A stretch of 9,651 nt of DNA from JBAXLO01 sp037134755 (GTDB taxonomy: Bacteria > Bacteroidota > Bacteroidia > Bacteroidales > JACABE01): contig JBAXLO010000181.1 in assembly GCA_037134755.1 (NCBI GenBank), positions 1 through 9,651 on the forward strand, given 5' to 3'. Shown here piece after piece: positions 1 through 7,305 of this stretch. The first letter of the stretch is position 1. Each line of letters opens with the position of its first letter. A model generated the notes under the pieces. That model worked only from the letters and a program-made list of their open reading frames with translations, ran no database searches and had not been told where the DNA came from. The position numbers and the translations under genes were made by a program.

Positions 1-70
1 AGGAGGAACGACGAAGCAATCTATTGTTATTATGATAAATGAGATTGCTTCACTTCGTTCGCAATGACGA
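1..70. repeat. Imperfect palindromic intergenic repeat (left edge cut by the window)
   Basis: GAAGCAATCT (13-22) is the exact reverse complement of AGATTGCTTC (42-51), giving a 10-bp stem with a 19-nt AT-rich loop. GAACG (6-10) and CGTTC (56-60) extend the pairing outward after a two-base asymmetry. The right arm continues into TCGCAATGACG. From memory, this GCAATCT / AGATTGC ... GCAATGACG type of sequence recurs between genes in many Bacteroidota genomes, so it is probably one copy of a dispersed palindromic element rather than a gene-specific site. The outermost part of the left arm would lie before position 1. It could also act as a transcription terminator for whatever lies to the left, but no T-tract supports that. 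Confidence 0.6.
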
Positions 71-153
71 GCGTTATTATAACAAAATGACTTACTTGAC
101 TTGGCTTATAAATATTTATTTTAAGATAAGGTAGTATTGTTGTATAGAATCCT

Positions 154-161
154 TAAATTTG
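154..161 (+). promoter_or_regulatory. Putative Bacteroidota -7 promoter element (TAnnTTTG) for the flavin reductase-like gene
   Basis: TAAATTTG at 154-161 matches the Bacteroidota sigma-factor -7 consensus TAnnTTTG exactly. Transcription would begin about 5-8 bases downstream, leaving a very short leader before the ATG at 177. The upstream TTG at 137-139 is only 14 bases away, shorter than the usual gap to the -33 element, so the -33 part is not convincing. The element matters for gene calling: the TTG codon at 159-161 lies inside it, so a start there would not be on the transcript. Confidence 0.45.
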
Positions 162-176
162 CAGAAAATTAATCTA

Positions 177-773
177 ATGTCAAAAATAAGCTGGAAACCC
201 GGTACAATGATCTATCCTTTGCCTGCAATTATGGTTAGTTGCGGTTCATCTGAAGAAGAGTTTAACATTATAACTATTGCCTGGACAGGCACTATTTGTT
301 CAAATCCACCTATGTGTTATATTTCGGTTCGCCCTAACAGACATTCATATAATATTATTAAAAAGAATATGGAGTTTGTAATCAACCTTACCACCGAAGA
401 TCTTGTATTTGCCACAGATTGGTGTGGAGTAAAGTCGGGGAAAGATTTTAATAAGTTTAAAGAAATGAATTTGACTCCTGAAAAGGCACAGTTAGTTAAA
501 GCGCCTTTAATAGCCGAATCGCCGGTTAATATAGAGTGTGTTGTTAAAGAAATCAAACAATTGGGCTCACATGACATGTTTATTGCTGAGGTAGTAGCTA
601 TAAATGCAGATGATAAATATTTGGATAAAGAGACCGGAGCTTTTGATTTTGCCAGTGCTAAACCTCTTTGTTATTCTCATGGAAAATACTTTAACCTTGG
701 AGATCTTCTAGGGACTTTCGGCTATTCGGTTATGAAACAAAAAACTAAAAAGAAAAAGGGACTTGATGTATAA
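177..773 (+). CDS. Flavin reductase-like domain protein (flavoredoxin type)
   Basis: This 198-residue protein has the length and sequence of the flavin reductase-like / flavoredoxin group, FMN-binding split-barrel proteins that bind or reduce flavin using NAD(P)H or reduced partners in the cytosol. Visible signatures are N30, the AWTG segment at 35-38, SNPP (42-45), then SVRPNRHSY (50-58), which matches the family's R-P-x-R-x-S-Y region near the flavin phosphate. The C-terminal part, with YSHGKYFNLGDLLGTFGYSV near residues 165-185, is also typical. The protein ends in a very lysine-rich tail. There is no signal peptide. The reading frame is open back to a TTG at 159, but I chose ATG 177 because the TTG overlaps a promoter -7 element and family members begin about here. 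The next gene lies 98 bp downstream on the same strand with no evident functional link. The physiological substrate or partner cannot be deduced. Confidence 0.88.
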   Translation: MSKISWKPGTMIYPLPAIMVSCGSSEEEFNIITIAWTGTICSNPPMCYISVRPNRHSYNIIKKNMEFVINLTTEDLVFATDWCGVKSGKDFNKFKEMNLTPEKAQLVKAPLIAESPVNIECVVKEIKQLGSHDMFIAEVVAINADDKYLDKETGAFDFASAKPLCYSHGKYFNLGDLLGTFGYSVMKQKTKKKKGLDV

Positions 774-871
774 AACTATCATTTATGTTAAAGTATAGTT
801 AATGTATCCAATTAAATCTCTTCATTACAAATATAATTCTTAATTTTACCACTTTATAATTAATCACAGAA

Positions 872-3800
872 ATGAGAAAAATCACATCGTTTATTTTAAT
901 CTGTAGCTTTATTATCTTAAGCTATAGTTCAATTTCGCAAACCATTTTAAATGGAATCAGAGCCGACAAACTTATTAAGGGCGCTGAAATGATAAGGATG
1001 AACGACCAAACAGGTGTTCCTTCTTTTATTAAGTTCAGAAAAGGATCGGAAGTTTCATTCGACAAACTGAACGGATTAATAACAAATGTTATCAATCCTA
1101 CCTCTGAATTCGGTTATAAACTTATCAAATCCGAAAAAGATAATTTAGGGTATGTTAATTATCGTTATTATCAAACATATCAATCTTATGCTTTACAAAA
1201 TGGAATGTTTATTGTTCATGTAAAAGATGGTAAGATAATTTCTATTAATGGTGATATTAACAAACAAATTAGTATTGCTAATACCATTACTTTATCAGAA
1301 GATGCAGCTTTGCAACAAGCATTATCACAGATAAATGCTAGCAAATACAAATGGCAGATACCTGAAGAGGAACAATTTATTAAAAAAGATCTTAAAGATC
1401 CTAAAGCAACTTATTATCCTAAAGGAGAAATAGAACTTTATTATGATAATGCAACTCAAAAGTATTTTTATACTTATAAGTTCGATATCTATGCTTCAAA
1501 ACCACTTATGAGAGCAGATTGTTATGTAGATGCTTCCAATGGAAAGATATTATTTAAGAATAGTAAGATACATTTTGCAGATGTTCCGGGAACAGCTGTA
1601 ACTAAATATAGCGGAACACGTGCAATTACAACCGACAGCCTTAGTGCTACAGATTATATATTAAACGAAACATCAAGAGGTGGTGGTATCGAAACTTATA
1701 ATATGTTAACTACAACATCATACGCATCAGCTGTTGATTTTCATGACACTGATAATAACTGGAACAATGTAAATACAGCCCATGACGAAGTAGCAACAGA
1801 CGCTCATTGGGCAGGTGAAAAAACTTATGATTTTTATAAACTGAAGTTCAATAGAAATAGTTTGGATAATAATAATTTAAAGTTAAAGCTTTATGTGCAT
1901 TATGATGTAAATTATGCTAATGCTTTTTGGGATGGTGCTGAAATGAACTTTGGTGATGGAAGTACAGGTTCAGGAATGGGGCCATTAACCGCAGTGGATA
2001 TTTGCGGTCATGAAATGACTCATGGTGTAACTTCATTTACTGCCAATCTTACTTATGGTGGCGAATCAGGTGCTATGAACGAAGGTTTCAGTGATGTAAT
2101 GGGTACAGCAATTAAGTTCTATGCTAAACCTCCTCAAACAGCTACATGGCAAATGGGATCAGATATTGGAACTGTTATCAGAGATTTATCTAACCCTAAA
2201 GCTTATCAATTACCAAATACATATCTAGGTACTTATTGGGTTACAACAGTTGGTTGTACTCCATCAACAAATAATGACGAATGTGGTGTTCATACAAATA
2301 TGGGAGTTCTTAGTTATTGGTATTATCTGCTTTGCCATGGTGGTTCAGGAACTAATGATATTGGCAGTGTATATAATGTAACCGGTATCGGAATGGACTC
2401 TGCAACTGCTATTGCTTATAGAACTCTTACTACTTATCTTGTTCCTTCATCACAATATGCTGATGCCAGATTTTATGCAATACAGGCAGCTACTGACTTA
2501 TATGGAGCATGTAGTCAAGCAATGATAAGCACAACAAATGCGATGTATGCTGTAGGTGTAGGTGCTGCATTTGTACAAGGAGTTAGCAGTAATTTTTCTG
2601 CAGATTTAACTACTTTCTGTAATACACCTGCAACTATTAATTTTACAAACTTAAGTAATAATTGCACAACATTCAACTGGGATTTTGGCGATGGAACTAC
2701 AAGTACAAGTTATAATCCTAGCCATGTTTATAATACATTTGGTAGTTTTAATGTAAAACTAGTTGCTACCGGAGGATGTGGTTCGGATAGTATTACTAAA
2801 ACTGCTTTTGTAAGCGTTGCGCCTACCAATCCTTGTACTTATGATATGCCTGCATCAGGTTTGAGTACAATAAGTTCGTGCAATGGAATATTATTAGACA
2901 ATGGAGGAACAGCTAACTATATAGATAACACAAATCCTGTGACAACAATTGCTCCTACAGGTGCTACTTCTCTAACTTTAACTTTTACAAGTTTTAGTTA
3001 CGAAACAAATTATGATTATCTAAACATATATAATGGCGCTGATACTTTAAGTCCACTTATAGGAAGTTTTACAGGCACAGCATTACCACAAGGAGGAACA
3101 ATAACGGCTTTTTCAGGTAAAGTAACTATTAAACAAAAAACAGATATTGGAACTACTATGTCAGGTTTTATTATGAACTGGCAAGCTGTGTTTGATACGA
3201 ATGCCGCTACAGTATGTAATTTTAAAGTGTCGGATACTACAAGTTGCGATGGCTTAATTAATTTTACAGATCTTTCATCTAATTGTCCTAATGGTTGGTT
3301 TTGGAGTTTTGGTGATGGAACAACTGATATAGTTAAGAATCCAACACATGTTTATTTAAATAATGGTACTTATAATGTAAAACTTAAAGTAATTAATTCC
3401 AATGGCATTGATTCTATTATTAAAAATCAATTAATAACAATTAGTAAACCACTTGATCCAACATTATCATTTACTGACACTACTCATTGTGGCCCTACCA
3501 ACTTCTTTATAACAGCTACTCAAAACGGTAACGGTAACTTAAAATGGTTCGATTCTCCTACTAGTACAGCAGCAATTGATACCGGTTCAGTATTTGCGAC
3601 TCCTTTAATTTCAGCTCCTAGTACTTATTATTATGTTGAAATGCAACAAGACAAACCTTCTATTTATGGTGGGAAGTTAGACTCTACAGGAGGCACATTC
3701 CAAAATTACACACAAAATACGCAACGTGGTATTATCTTTAATTGTTATGCTGAAGCTAAACTTATAAGTGTATGGGTAAAAGCTTATGGTGCCGGAAACC

Positions 3801-4645
3801 GTACTATTGAATTATGGAATAGTGCTGATAGTATTATCTTATCTAAAACAGTTAACATTCCAAATGGCATTAGTAGAGTTTATCTAAACTTTGATTTGCC
3901 AATTGAAAATAATTTAAAATTGTATGGTCCACTTATCCCCAATTTATATAGAAGTTCGATGGGTAACAATAGTACAACTCCATATCCTTATCCTTATAAT
4001 ATTAATAATGTCGTTAGTTTAATTACATCTACTGTAACAACAGGTGTTAGCAGTCCTAATAATCTTTATTATTATTTTTATGATTGGGAAGTTAAAACAG
4101 CCCCTTGCAAGAGCAATAGGGTTCCTGTTCATATTGCAATTGGTGCAAATGCTCCTAATGCCAGCTTTACTTATAATCAAACTACAGGACAATTTACAAA
4201 CACAGCAACTCAGATAACTTCTTACAACTGGAACTTTGGTGATGGCAGTACTTCTAATCTTGCTAGCCCTATTCATTTTTATTCAGCTAACGGAACATAC
4301 ACTGCTAAATTAGTAACTACTAATTCATGTGGTGCTGATTCTACCACTCAATCTATTGTCATAACTAATGTATCAGTACATGAAAACTCTTTCTTTAAAG
4401 ACTTTAATATTTATCCTAATCCAACAAATAAATCTGTAAATATTACCTTAACATCAGCGACTTCAGCTAATGCAAATATTATAATTTATGATCTGTTAGG
4501 GAATACTATTTATAGCGAAAATATTACTATAAATACTACTGAGTATAACCATAAGGTGGATGTAAGTACTTTTGGAAAAGGAATCTATTTCATTAGCTTA
4601 AAATCAAACAATACAACAATATCTAAGAAGCTTATAGTTTATTAA
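872..4645 (+). CDS. Secreted M4 (thermolysin-family) metalloprotease with PKD, CUB and Ig-like modules and a T9SS sorting domain
   Basis: This 1257-residue protein is a zinc endopeptidase exported by Sec and then by type IX secretion. In order: a signal peptide (about 1-22, ending SISQ); an FTP/PepSY-type inhibitory propeptide (about 25-235); an M4 catalytic domain (about 240-570); PKD 1 (about 575-650, GDG at 603-605); a CUB-like domain (655-774); PKD 2 (about 778-857, GDG at 814-816); an Ig-like segment (about 859-928); a beta-rich jelly-roll-like region (about 933-1090) containing GAGNRTIELWNS and FYDWEV, seen in other Bacteroidota secreted proteins; PKD 3 (about 1097-1172, GDG near 1124); and a type A sorting domain (about 1177-1257, YPNP at 1181-1184). 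The catalytic residues are all present: NAFWDG (350-355), HEMTH (380-384; zinc ligands H380 and H384, base E381), third ligand E404 exactly 20 residues later, D408, and H474 in GVHTNMG, equivalent to thermolysin H231. It should therefore be active. The accessory modules probably bind protein or polysaccharide surfaces. A strong hairpin follows the stop codon. Confidence 0.95.
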   Translation: MRKITSFILICSFIILSYSSISQTILNGIRADKLIKGAEMIRMNDQTGVPSFIKFRKGSEVSFDKLNGLITNVINPTSEFGYKLIKSEKDNLGYVNYRYYQTYQSYALQNGMFIVHVKDGKIISINGDINKQISIANTITLSEDAALQQALSQINASKYKWQIPEEEQFIKKDLKDPKATYYPKGEIELYYDNATQKYFYTYKFDIYASKPLMRADCYVDASNGKILFKNSKIHFADVPGTAVTKYSGTRAITTDSLSATDYILNETSRGGGIETYNMLTTTSYASAVDFHDTDNNWNNVNTAHDEVATDAHWAGEKTYDFYKLKFNRNSLDNNNLKLKLYVHYDVNYANAFWDGAEMNFGDGSTGSGMGPLTAVDICGHEMTHGVTSFTANLTYGGESGAMNEGFSDVMGTAIKFYAKPPQTATWQMGSDIGTVIRDLSNPKAYQLPNTYLGTYWVTTVGCTPSTNNDECGVHTNMGVLSYWYYLLCHGGSGTNDIGSVYNVTGIGMDSATAIAYRTLTTYLVPSSQYADARFYAIQAATDLYGACSQAMISTTNAMYAVGVGAAFVQGVSSNFSADLTTFCNTPATINFTNLSNNCTTFNWDFGDGTTSTSYNPSHVYNTFGSFNVKLVATGGCGSDSITKTAFVSVAPTNPCTYDMPASGLSTISSCNGILLDNGGTANYIDNTNPVTTIAPTGATSLTLTFTSFSYETNYDYLNIYNGADTLSPLIGSFTGTALPQGGTITAFSGKVTIKQKTDIGTTMSGFIMNWQAVFDTNAATVCNFKVSDTTSCDGLINFTDLSSNCPNGWFWSFGDGTTDIVKNPTHVYLNNGTYNVKLKVINSNGIDSIIKNQLITISKPLDPTLSFTDTTHCGPTNFFITATQNGNGNLKWFDSPTSTAAIDTGSVFATPLISAPSTYYYVEMQQDKPSIYGGKLDSTGGTFQNYTQNTQRGIIFNCYAEAKLISVWVKAYGAGNRTIELWNSADSIILSKTVNIPNGISRVYLNFDLPIENNLKLYGPLIPNLYRSSMGNNSTTPYPYPYNINNVVSLITSTVTTGVSSPNNLYYYFYDWEVKTAPCKSNRVPVHIAIGANAPNASFTYNQTTGQFTNTATQITSYNWNFGDGSTSNLASPIHFYSANGTYTAKLVTTNSCGADSTTQSIVITNVSVHENSFFKDFNIYPNPTNKSVNITLTSATSANANIIIYDLLGNTIYSENITINTTEYNHKVDVSTFGKGIYFISLKSNNTTISKKLIVY

Positions 4646-4672
4646 AAACAACTTATAGTTTATAATAATAAT

Positions 4673-4703
4673 GAAGCCCGATAACTAATAATTATCGGGC
4701 TTC
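4673..4703 (+). terminator. Intrinsic terminator after the protease gene
   Basis: GAAGCCCGATAA (4673-4684) pairs perfectly with TTATCGGGCTTC (4692-4703), a 12-bp stem with a GC-rich core and a 7-nt loop, 27 bases after the protease stop codon. The downstream sequence TTGTTAT is only moderately T-rich. Read on the minus strand, the sequence after the stem (ATTATTATTATAAAC) is also T-rich, so it may work in both directions between these convergent genes. Confidence 0.85.
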
Positions 4704-4762
4704 TTGTTATAAATAATACTATTAGATTAAAGAAATAGTCGATAACAGTAATATCTAAAGAT

Positions 4763-4795
4763 AAAAAAAACCTCCATCAAATTAATGATGGAGGT
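4763..4795 (-). terminator. Intrinsic terminator of the minus-strand cytochrome / YceI / beta-barrel cluster
   Basis: On the minus strand, ACCTCCATCA (4795-4786) pairs perfectly with TGATGGAGGT (4779-4770), a 10-bp stem with a 6-nt loop. It runs directly into eight T residues (complement of A at 4763-4770). This is a textbook Rho-independent terminator placed 28 bases after the beta-barrel stop codon at 4824. It marks the end of the minus-strand cluster. Confidence 0.92.
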
Positions 4796-4823
4796 CCCAA
4801 ATATAATTTAGTTTTGATAAATA

Positions 4824-5720
4824 TTATTCTTTAATATGTTTTGGTTTTACTATGGTAAATGTTCTTACGATATTAAATCCGAAATATACAAAACCTTTGC
4901 CCCATGTTCCTTGTGTTTCGGTTAAGAAACCACGTTCGAATAAAGGTTGAGAATTAGTTACAAAAAACTGGAATACATGTCCACCAGTTTCCATATCAAT
5001 CCCTAAAGAAAGAGAGTTGTCATAACTCTGTCTGGTTGTACTATTCATTATATAATGATATTCGGCATTAACCGACATACGTTTTGTTACCTTCATTCTA
5101 CCGCCTCCACCAAGAGTAAATATATCATTAGGATCGGCGTTTAAAGCAACAATGTTTTTGTGAACAAGTGATGGTGTAAGTTGTAAAGATAATGAATTAG
5201 TAATTTTACTTGCAATCAATATCTGGTGTACAAATGATAATCTTGATGAGAAATGATTGTCCCATTCAGGATGTGACCAATGTGTTCCGGTGCAAGCCAT
5301 GTCGCAGAAATAAGATACTGATACCGGCATACTGAAATCAGTTGTCTGACGAAGGATTTTGTATTTTACTGAACCATCTAATGTCTTTCCTTGATTACTT
5401 CTTCCTAAGCCAATGCATAGTTTGTCAGTAAAACTATATTCTAATCCAAAACGAATAAAAGCTGACAAATCTAAACCATAGAAATCATATAAACCACTGT
5501 TTAATGCTCCAAAATGATGTGAGATATTGAAATTAAGATTTCCTTTGCCGGGGCTTTCTATAGATTGTCCGATAACTATATGAGATGTTTTGAAAGTAGC
5601 ATAACTATATGCTTTTGTTTTTACGGTGTCGGGGCCGAATTCAGACAATAAATCCTGTGAGAACGTACTTTTTGCAAATACTATCAAAAGAACAATTAAA
5701 AGAATATTAAATTTTCTCAT
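4824..5720 (-). CDS. DUF5777-type outer-membrane beta-barrel protein
   Basis: This is a 298-residue protein with a clear signal peptide (residues 1-21, hydrophobic core ILLIVLLIVFA) and then alternating, aromatic-rich beta strands that suggest an outer-membrane barrel. The opening of the mature part (FKTSHIVIGQSIESPGKG, residues 43-60), then FNISHHFG (64-71), YDFYGLD (78-84), and FGLEYSFTDKLCIGLGRS (91-108) followed by KTLDGSVKYKILRQ (112-125) match what I know of the DUF5777 family of Bacteroidota. That family has no assigned biochemical role. A Cys pair at 139 and 143 lies in a probable loop (FCDMACTG). The frame is open upstream to a GTG at 5753, but that extension is encoded by an intergenic hairpin. 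I placed the start at ATG 5720, directly before the signal peptide. It is the last gene of the cluster, 63 bp after the YceI gene, and is followed by a strong terminator. Its position next to cytochrome lipoproteins and YceI suggests a role in envelope redox or transport. Confidence 0.82.
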   Translation of the reverse strand: MRKFNILLIVLLIVFAKSTFSQDLLSEFGPDTVKTKAYSYATFKTSHIVIGQSIESPGKGNLNFNISHHFGALNSGLYDFYGLDLSAFIRFGLEYSFTDKLCIGLGRSNQGKTLDGSVKYKILRQTTDFSMPVSVSYFCDMACTGTHWSHPEWDNHFSSRLSFVHQILIASKITNSLSLQLTPSLVHKNIVALNADPNDIFTLGGGGRMKVTKRMSVNAEYHYIMNSTTRQSYDNSLSLGIDMETGGHVFQFFVTNSQPLFERGFLTETQGTWGKGFVYFGFNIVRTFTIVKPKHIKE

Positions 5721-5741
5721 GTCAATGTTTTTAAATAAACC

Positions 5742-5763
5742 CCGTTCCGCCACAGCGGAACGG
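5742..5763 (-). repeat. GC-rich perfect hairpin between the YceI and beta-barrel genes
   Basis: CCGTTCCGC (5742-5750) and GCGGAACGG (5755-5763) form a perfect 9-bp stem with a 4-nt loop, strikingly GC-rich in an AT-rich intergenic space. It lies 20 bases past the YceI stop codon (5784) and 21 bases before the beta-barrel ATG. On the minus strand it is followed by GGTTTATTTAAAAA, so it could be a partial terminator or mRNA-stabilising hairpin that sets the ratio of the two genes. It could equally be a copy of a dispersed palindrome. Confidence 0.6.
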
Positions 5764-5783
5764 AGATATGTTTATTTTTAAAA

Positions 5784-6338
5784 TTATTTTTTTAATGCTT
5801 CCAATGTTGCATCAACAACTATCTGAACTGATTCAGCAATTTTACCTGCTACTGCACCCGGAATAGTAATTTTATAATCTTTAATTGCAATATTGAATTT
5901 GCTGTTAACAGTTACTTTGCCATCTTTTACTTCTATACTTCCGTTTTCTTTTACCTTTTTAGTTACACCATGTATTGTAAGATCGCCTTCAACAACTGCA
6001 TTGTATTTTCCATTCTTAGTAAAATTAATATCTTTTGCGTTAGTAATTTTACCTTTGAAAGTTGAGTTAGGATATTTAGGTGATTCCATATAATTTTCAT
6101 TGAAATGTTCTTGCATTAATGCTTGTTTAAATTCAAATGAAGTTATCAATACCTGAAAAGCCAAATCTCCTGTTGTAGCATCTACTATAACTTTAACCTG
6201 ATTATTCTTGCCTTCTATTTTTTCCATAGGAGCATCAGAATTAAAAGTTATTTTACCATTTTTAGTCATATACTTTTGTGCAAATACACTTGATGATAAC
6301 ATCATAAGCACAATTATTAATCTCAAAACTATTTTCAT
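5784..6338 (-). CDS. YceI-family periplasmic lipocalin-like protein
   Basis: This is a 184-residue secreted protein: a signal peptide (1-20, cleavage after SVFA) and then a single YceI-like domain to the end. Support includes the antiparallel-strand pattern, the central segment SFEFKQALMQEHFNENYM with SPKYPNSTFKGKI just after it (the family's F..ALM..HF...Y....YP...F motif), the later DLTIHGVTKKV strand, and the length of about 165 residues in the mature form. YceI domains fold as lipocalin-like barrels, and characterised members bind isoprenoid chains such as polyprenyl quinone-like lipids. In Bacteroidota they are often found near cytochrome or beta-barrel genes. Here the gene sits 30 bp after the OB-fold gene and before the beta-barrel gene in a same-strand cluster. 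A quinone- or lipid-carrier role in the envelope is plausible but is inference. The ligand is unknown. Confidence 0.88.
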   Translation of the reverse strand: MKIVLRLIIVLMMLSSSVFAQKYMTKNGKITFNSDAPMEKIEGKNNQVKVIVDATTGDLAFQVLITSFEFKQALMQEHFNENYMESPKYPNSTFKGKITNAKDINFTKNGKYNAVVEGDLTIHGVTKKVKENGSIEVKDGKVTVNSKFNIAIKDYKITIPGAVAGKIAESVQIVVDATLEALKK

Positions 6339-6368
6339 TGTTGTTATTTATTTAATGATTATTTAAAT

Positions 6369-6842
6369 TTATTTTACTATTGAGCATTTTTCAAAAATTA
6401 AATCGGTACCCGACATACCTTTGCAAAGTCCTTTGATTTTAACTGCTGTTGCAGGTGCCATCTTTTTAGTTTCTTCGCAATGTTTTTGTAACATAGTGCA
6501 TCTTACACCTCCGTCAGCATTTAATTCAGCAAAAGGATCATCACTTTTAACCTGATTTGTTGTGTCTTGTTTTTGAGTAAATACAGCTACAACAAGAGTA
6601 TCAGATGGAGCTTCTATTTTAGATATATTTCCGCTTACTTCTATTACTTTATCATTATATAATGAATCAGCTTTAGCTTTGTTGGCTGTATATTCTTTAT
6701 AGATATCATCAGCTTTTAAAGTGTATTCTGTTTTTGCAGTTTCAACATCCTTATTTGGTTTATTGATGTATTTAAAAACTCCTATTGCTGCAATTATACC
6801 CACTACTACAAGTACTAGCACTACTTTTAACCACATTTTCAT
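6369..6842 (-). CDS. Membrane-anchored tRNA_anti-like OB-fold protein
   Basis: This is a 157-residue protein with one N-terminal membrane segment (about 5-24, rich in Val, Leu and Ile) and a soluble domain from about residue 40. The soluble part carries the pattern of the small Bacteroidota OB-fold group called tRNA_anti-like: a helix with TLKADDIYKEYTANKAKADS, the first strand KVIEVSGNISKIE, a central strand ending in GGVRCTML, and the closing VKIKGLCKGMSGTDLIFEKCSIV. Despite the family name, an extracytoplasmic domain is unlikely to bind tRNA, and no ligand is known. Family members often read GVICEF or similar where this one reads GVRCTM. Start ATG 6842 is followed two codons later by another Met, so the start is uncertain by two residues. 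It lies 88 bp after the one-heme cytochrome gene and 30 bp before YceI. Confidence 0.75.
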   Translation of the reverse strand: MKMWLKVVLVLVVVGIIAAIGVFKYINKPNKDVETAKTEYTLKADDIYKEYTANKAKADSLYNDKVIEVSGNISKIEAPSDTLVVAVFTQKQDTTNQVKSDDPFAELNADGGVRCTMLQKHCEETKKMAPATAVKIKGLCKGMSGTDLIFEKCSIVK

Positions 6843-6877
6843 ATTTAATATATTGTTTTAATTATTAATTGTTCTTT

Positions 6878-6921
6878 CGTAATTCCTACCTACTGGCAAG
6901 CGTAATTCGTAATTCGTAAAT
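6878..6921. repeat. Short CGTAATT direct repeats in the intergenic gap
   Basis: CGTAATT occurs at 6901-6907 and 6908-6914, back to back, followed by the variant CGTAAAT (6915-6921). An isolated copy lies at 6878-6884. This 7-bp-period sequence fills part of the 88-bp gap between the one-heme cytochrome and OB-fold genes. Similar AATTCGTAATTCGTAATT runs are, from memory, common intergenic filler in Bacteroidota. No promoter element of the TAnnTTTG type was seen in this gap on the minus strand. Confidence 0.5.
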
Positions 6922-6930
6922 TATCTTCTT

Positions 6931-7299
6931 TTAGTTATTCGGTGCTCCCTTATGAACCCAAGCTACTATTTGATTAACCTGACATGATGGCATTTTGCCT
7001 GTTTTAGGCATACCATTGCTAGTATAAGTAACTGAATTTACAAGTTTGCCATTGTCAACTACAACTTTTATGCCAGCATAAGAATCTAAAGCCCATCCAC
7101 CCGATGGATTTGCTGTAGAGTGGCAAGTTACGCAGTTGCCGGCCATTATAGCTTGAATAGTTCCTGAATAGGTGATGTTTGTTGTATCGCATACTGGTTG
7201 AACAAAGCGGTAAAGACCTTCTTCAGAATCGCGGTAGCAGCTACTTAATATAAATACTGAAGCTACTATTAATGTAAATATTATTGATGTTTTTTTCAT
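6931..7299 (-). CDS. Single-heme cytochrome c-like lipoprotein
   Basis: This 122-residue protein has a lipoprotein signal peptide (lipobox LSSC, lipidated Cys at 21) and one cytochrome c-type domain. The heme attachment site is CVTCH (56-60). Candidate distal ligands are Met97 or Met103 in NGMPKTGKMPSC. Cys37 (PVCDTT) and Cys106 (MPSC) flank the heme fold and could form a disulfide. The protein ends VAWVHKGAPNN, and this ending is shared with both modules of the neighbouring two-heme protein. The fold resembles the small cytochrome c domain (PSCyt1-like) common in Bacteroidota and Planctomycetes. It should sit on the periplasmic face of a membrane or at the cell surface and transfer electrons; its partner is unknown. 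It starts 6 bp after the two-heme gene's stop codon, so the two genes are almost certainly cotranscribed. Confidence 0.85.
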   Translation of the reverse strand: MKKTSIIFTLIVASVFILSSCYRDSEEGLYRFVQPVCDTTNITYSGTIQAIMAGNCVTCHSTANPSGGWALDSYAGIKVVVDNGKLVNSVTYTSNGMPKTGKMPSCQVNQIVAWVHKGAPNN

Positions 7300-7305
7300 G
7301 ATTTC

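Noticed and set aside
317..577. Open frame on the minus strand inside the flavin reductase-like gene
   Set aside because: It is fully contained in a well-supported gene on the other strand and has no recognisable domain or start signal. The same applies to the minus-strand frame inside the protease (4019-4276), the plus-strand frames inside YceI (5893-6093), the two-heme gene (7420-7629) and the 324-residue gene (8279-8461, 8838-9098), and the shifted same-strand frame at 7341-7565.
774..800. Terminator after the flavin reductase-like gene (AACTAT / ATAGTT)
   Set aside because: The stem is only 6 bp, A/T-rich and has no T-run, so chance is the better explanation.
841..848. Promoter -7 element for the protease gene (TAATTTTA)
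   Set aside because: It differs from TAnnTTTG at the last base and no -33 element accompanies it. In such AT-rich DNA this is not convincing.
5721..5753. N-terminal extension of the beta-barrel protein from GTG 5753
   Set aside because: The extra 11 residues are encoded partly by the palindromic hairpin, and they would push the signal peptide away from the N-terminus.
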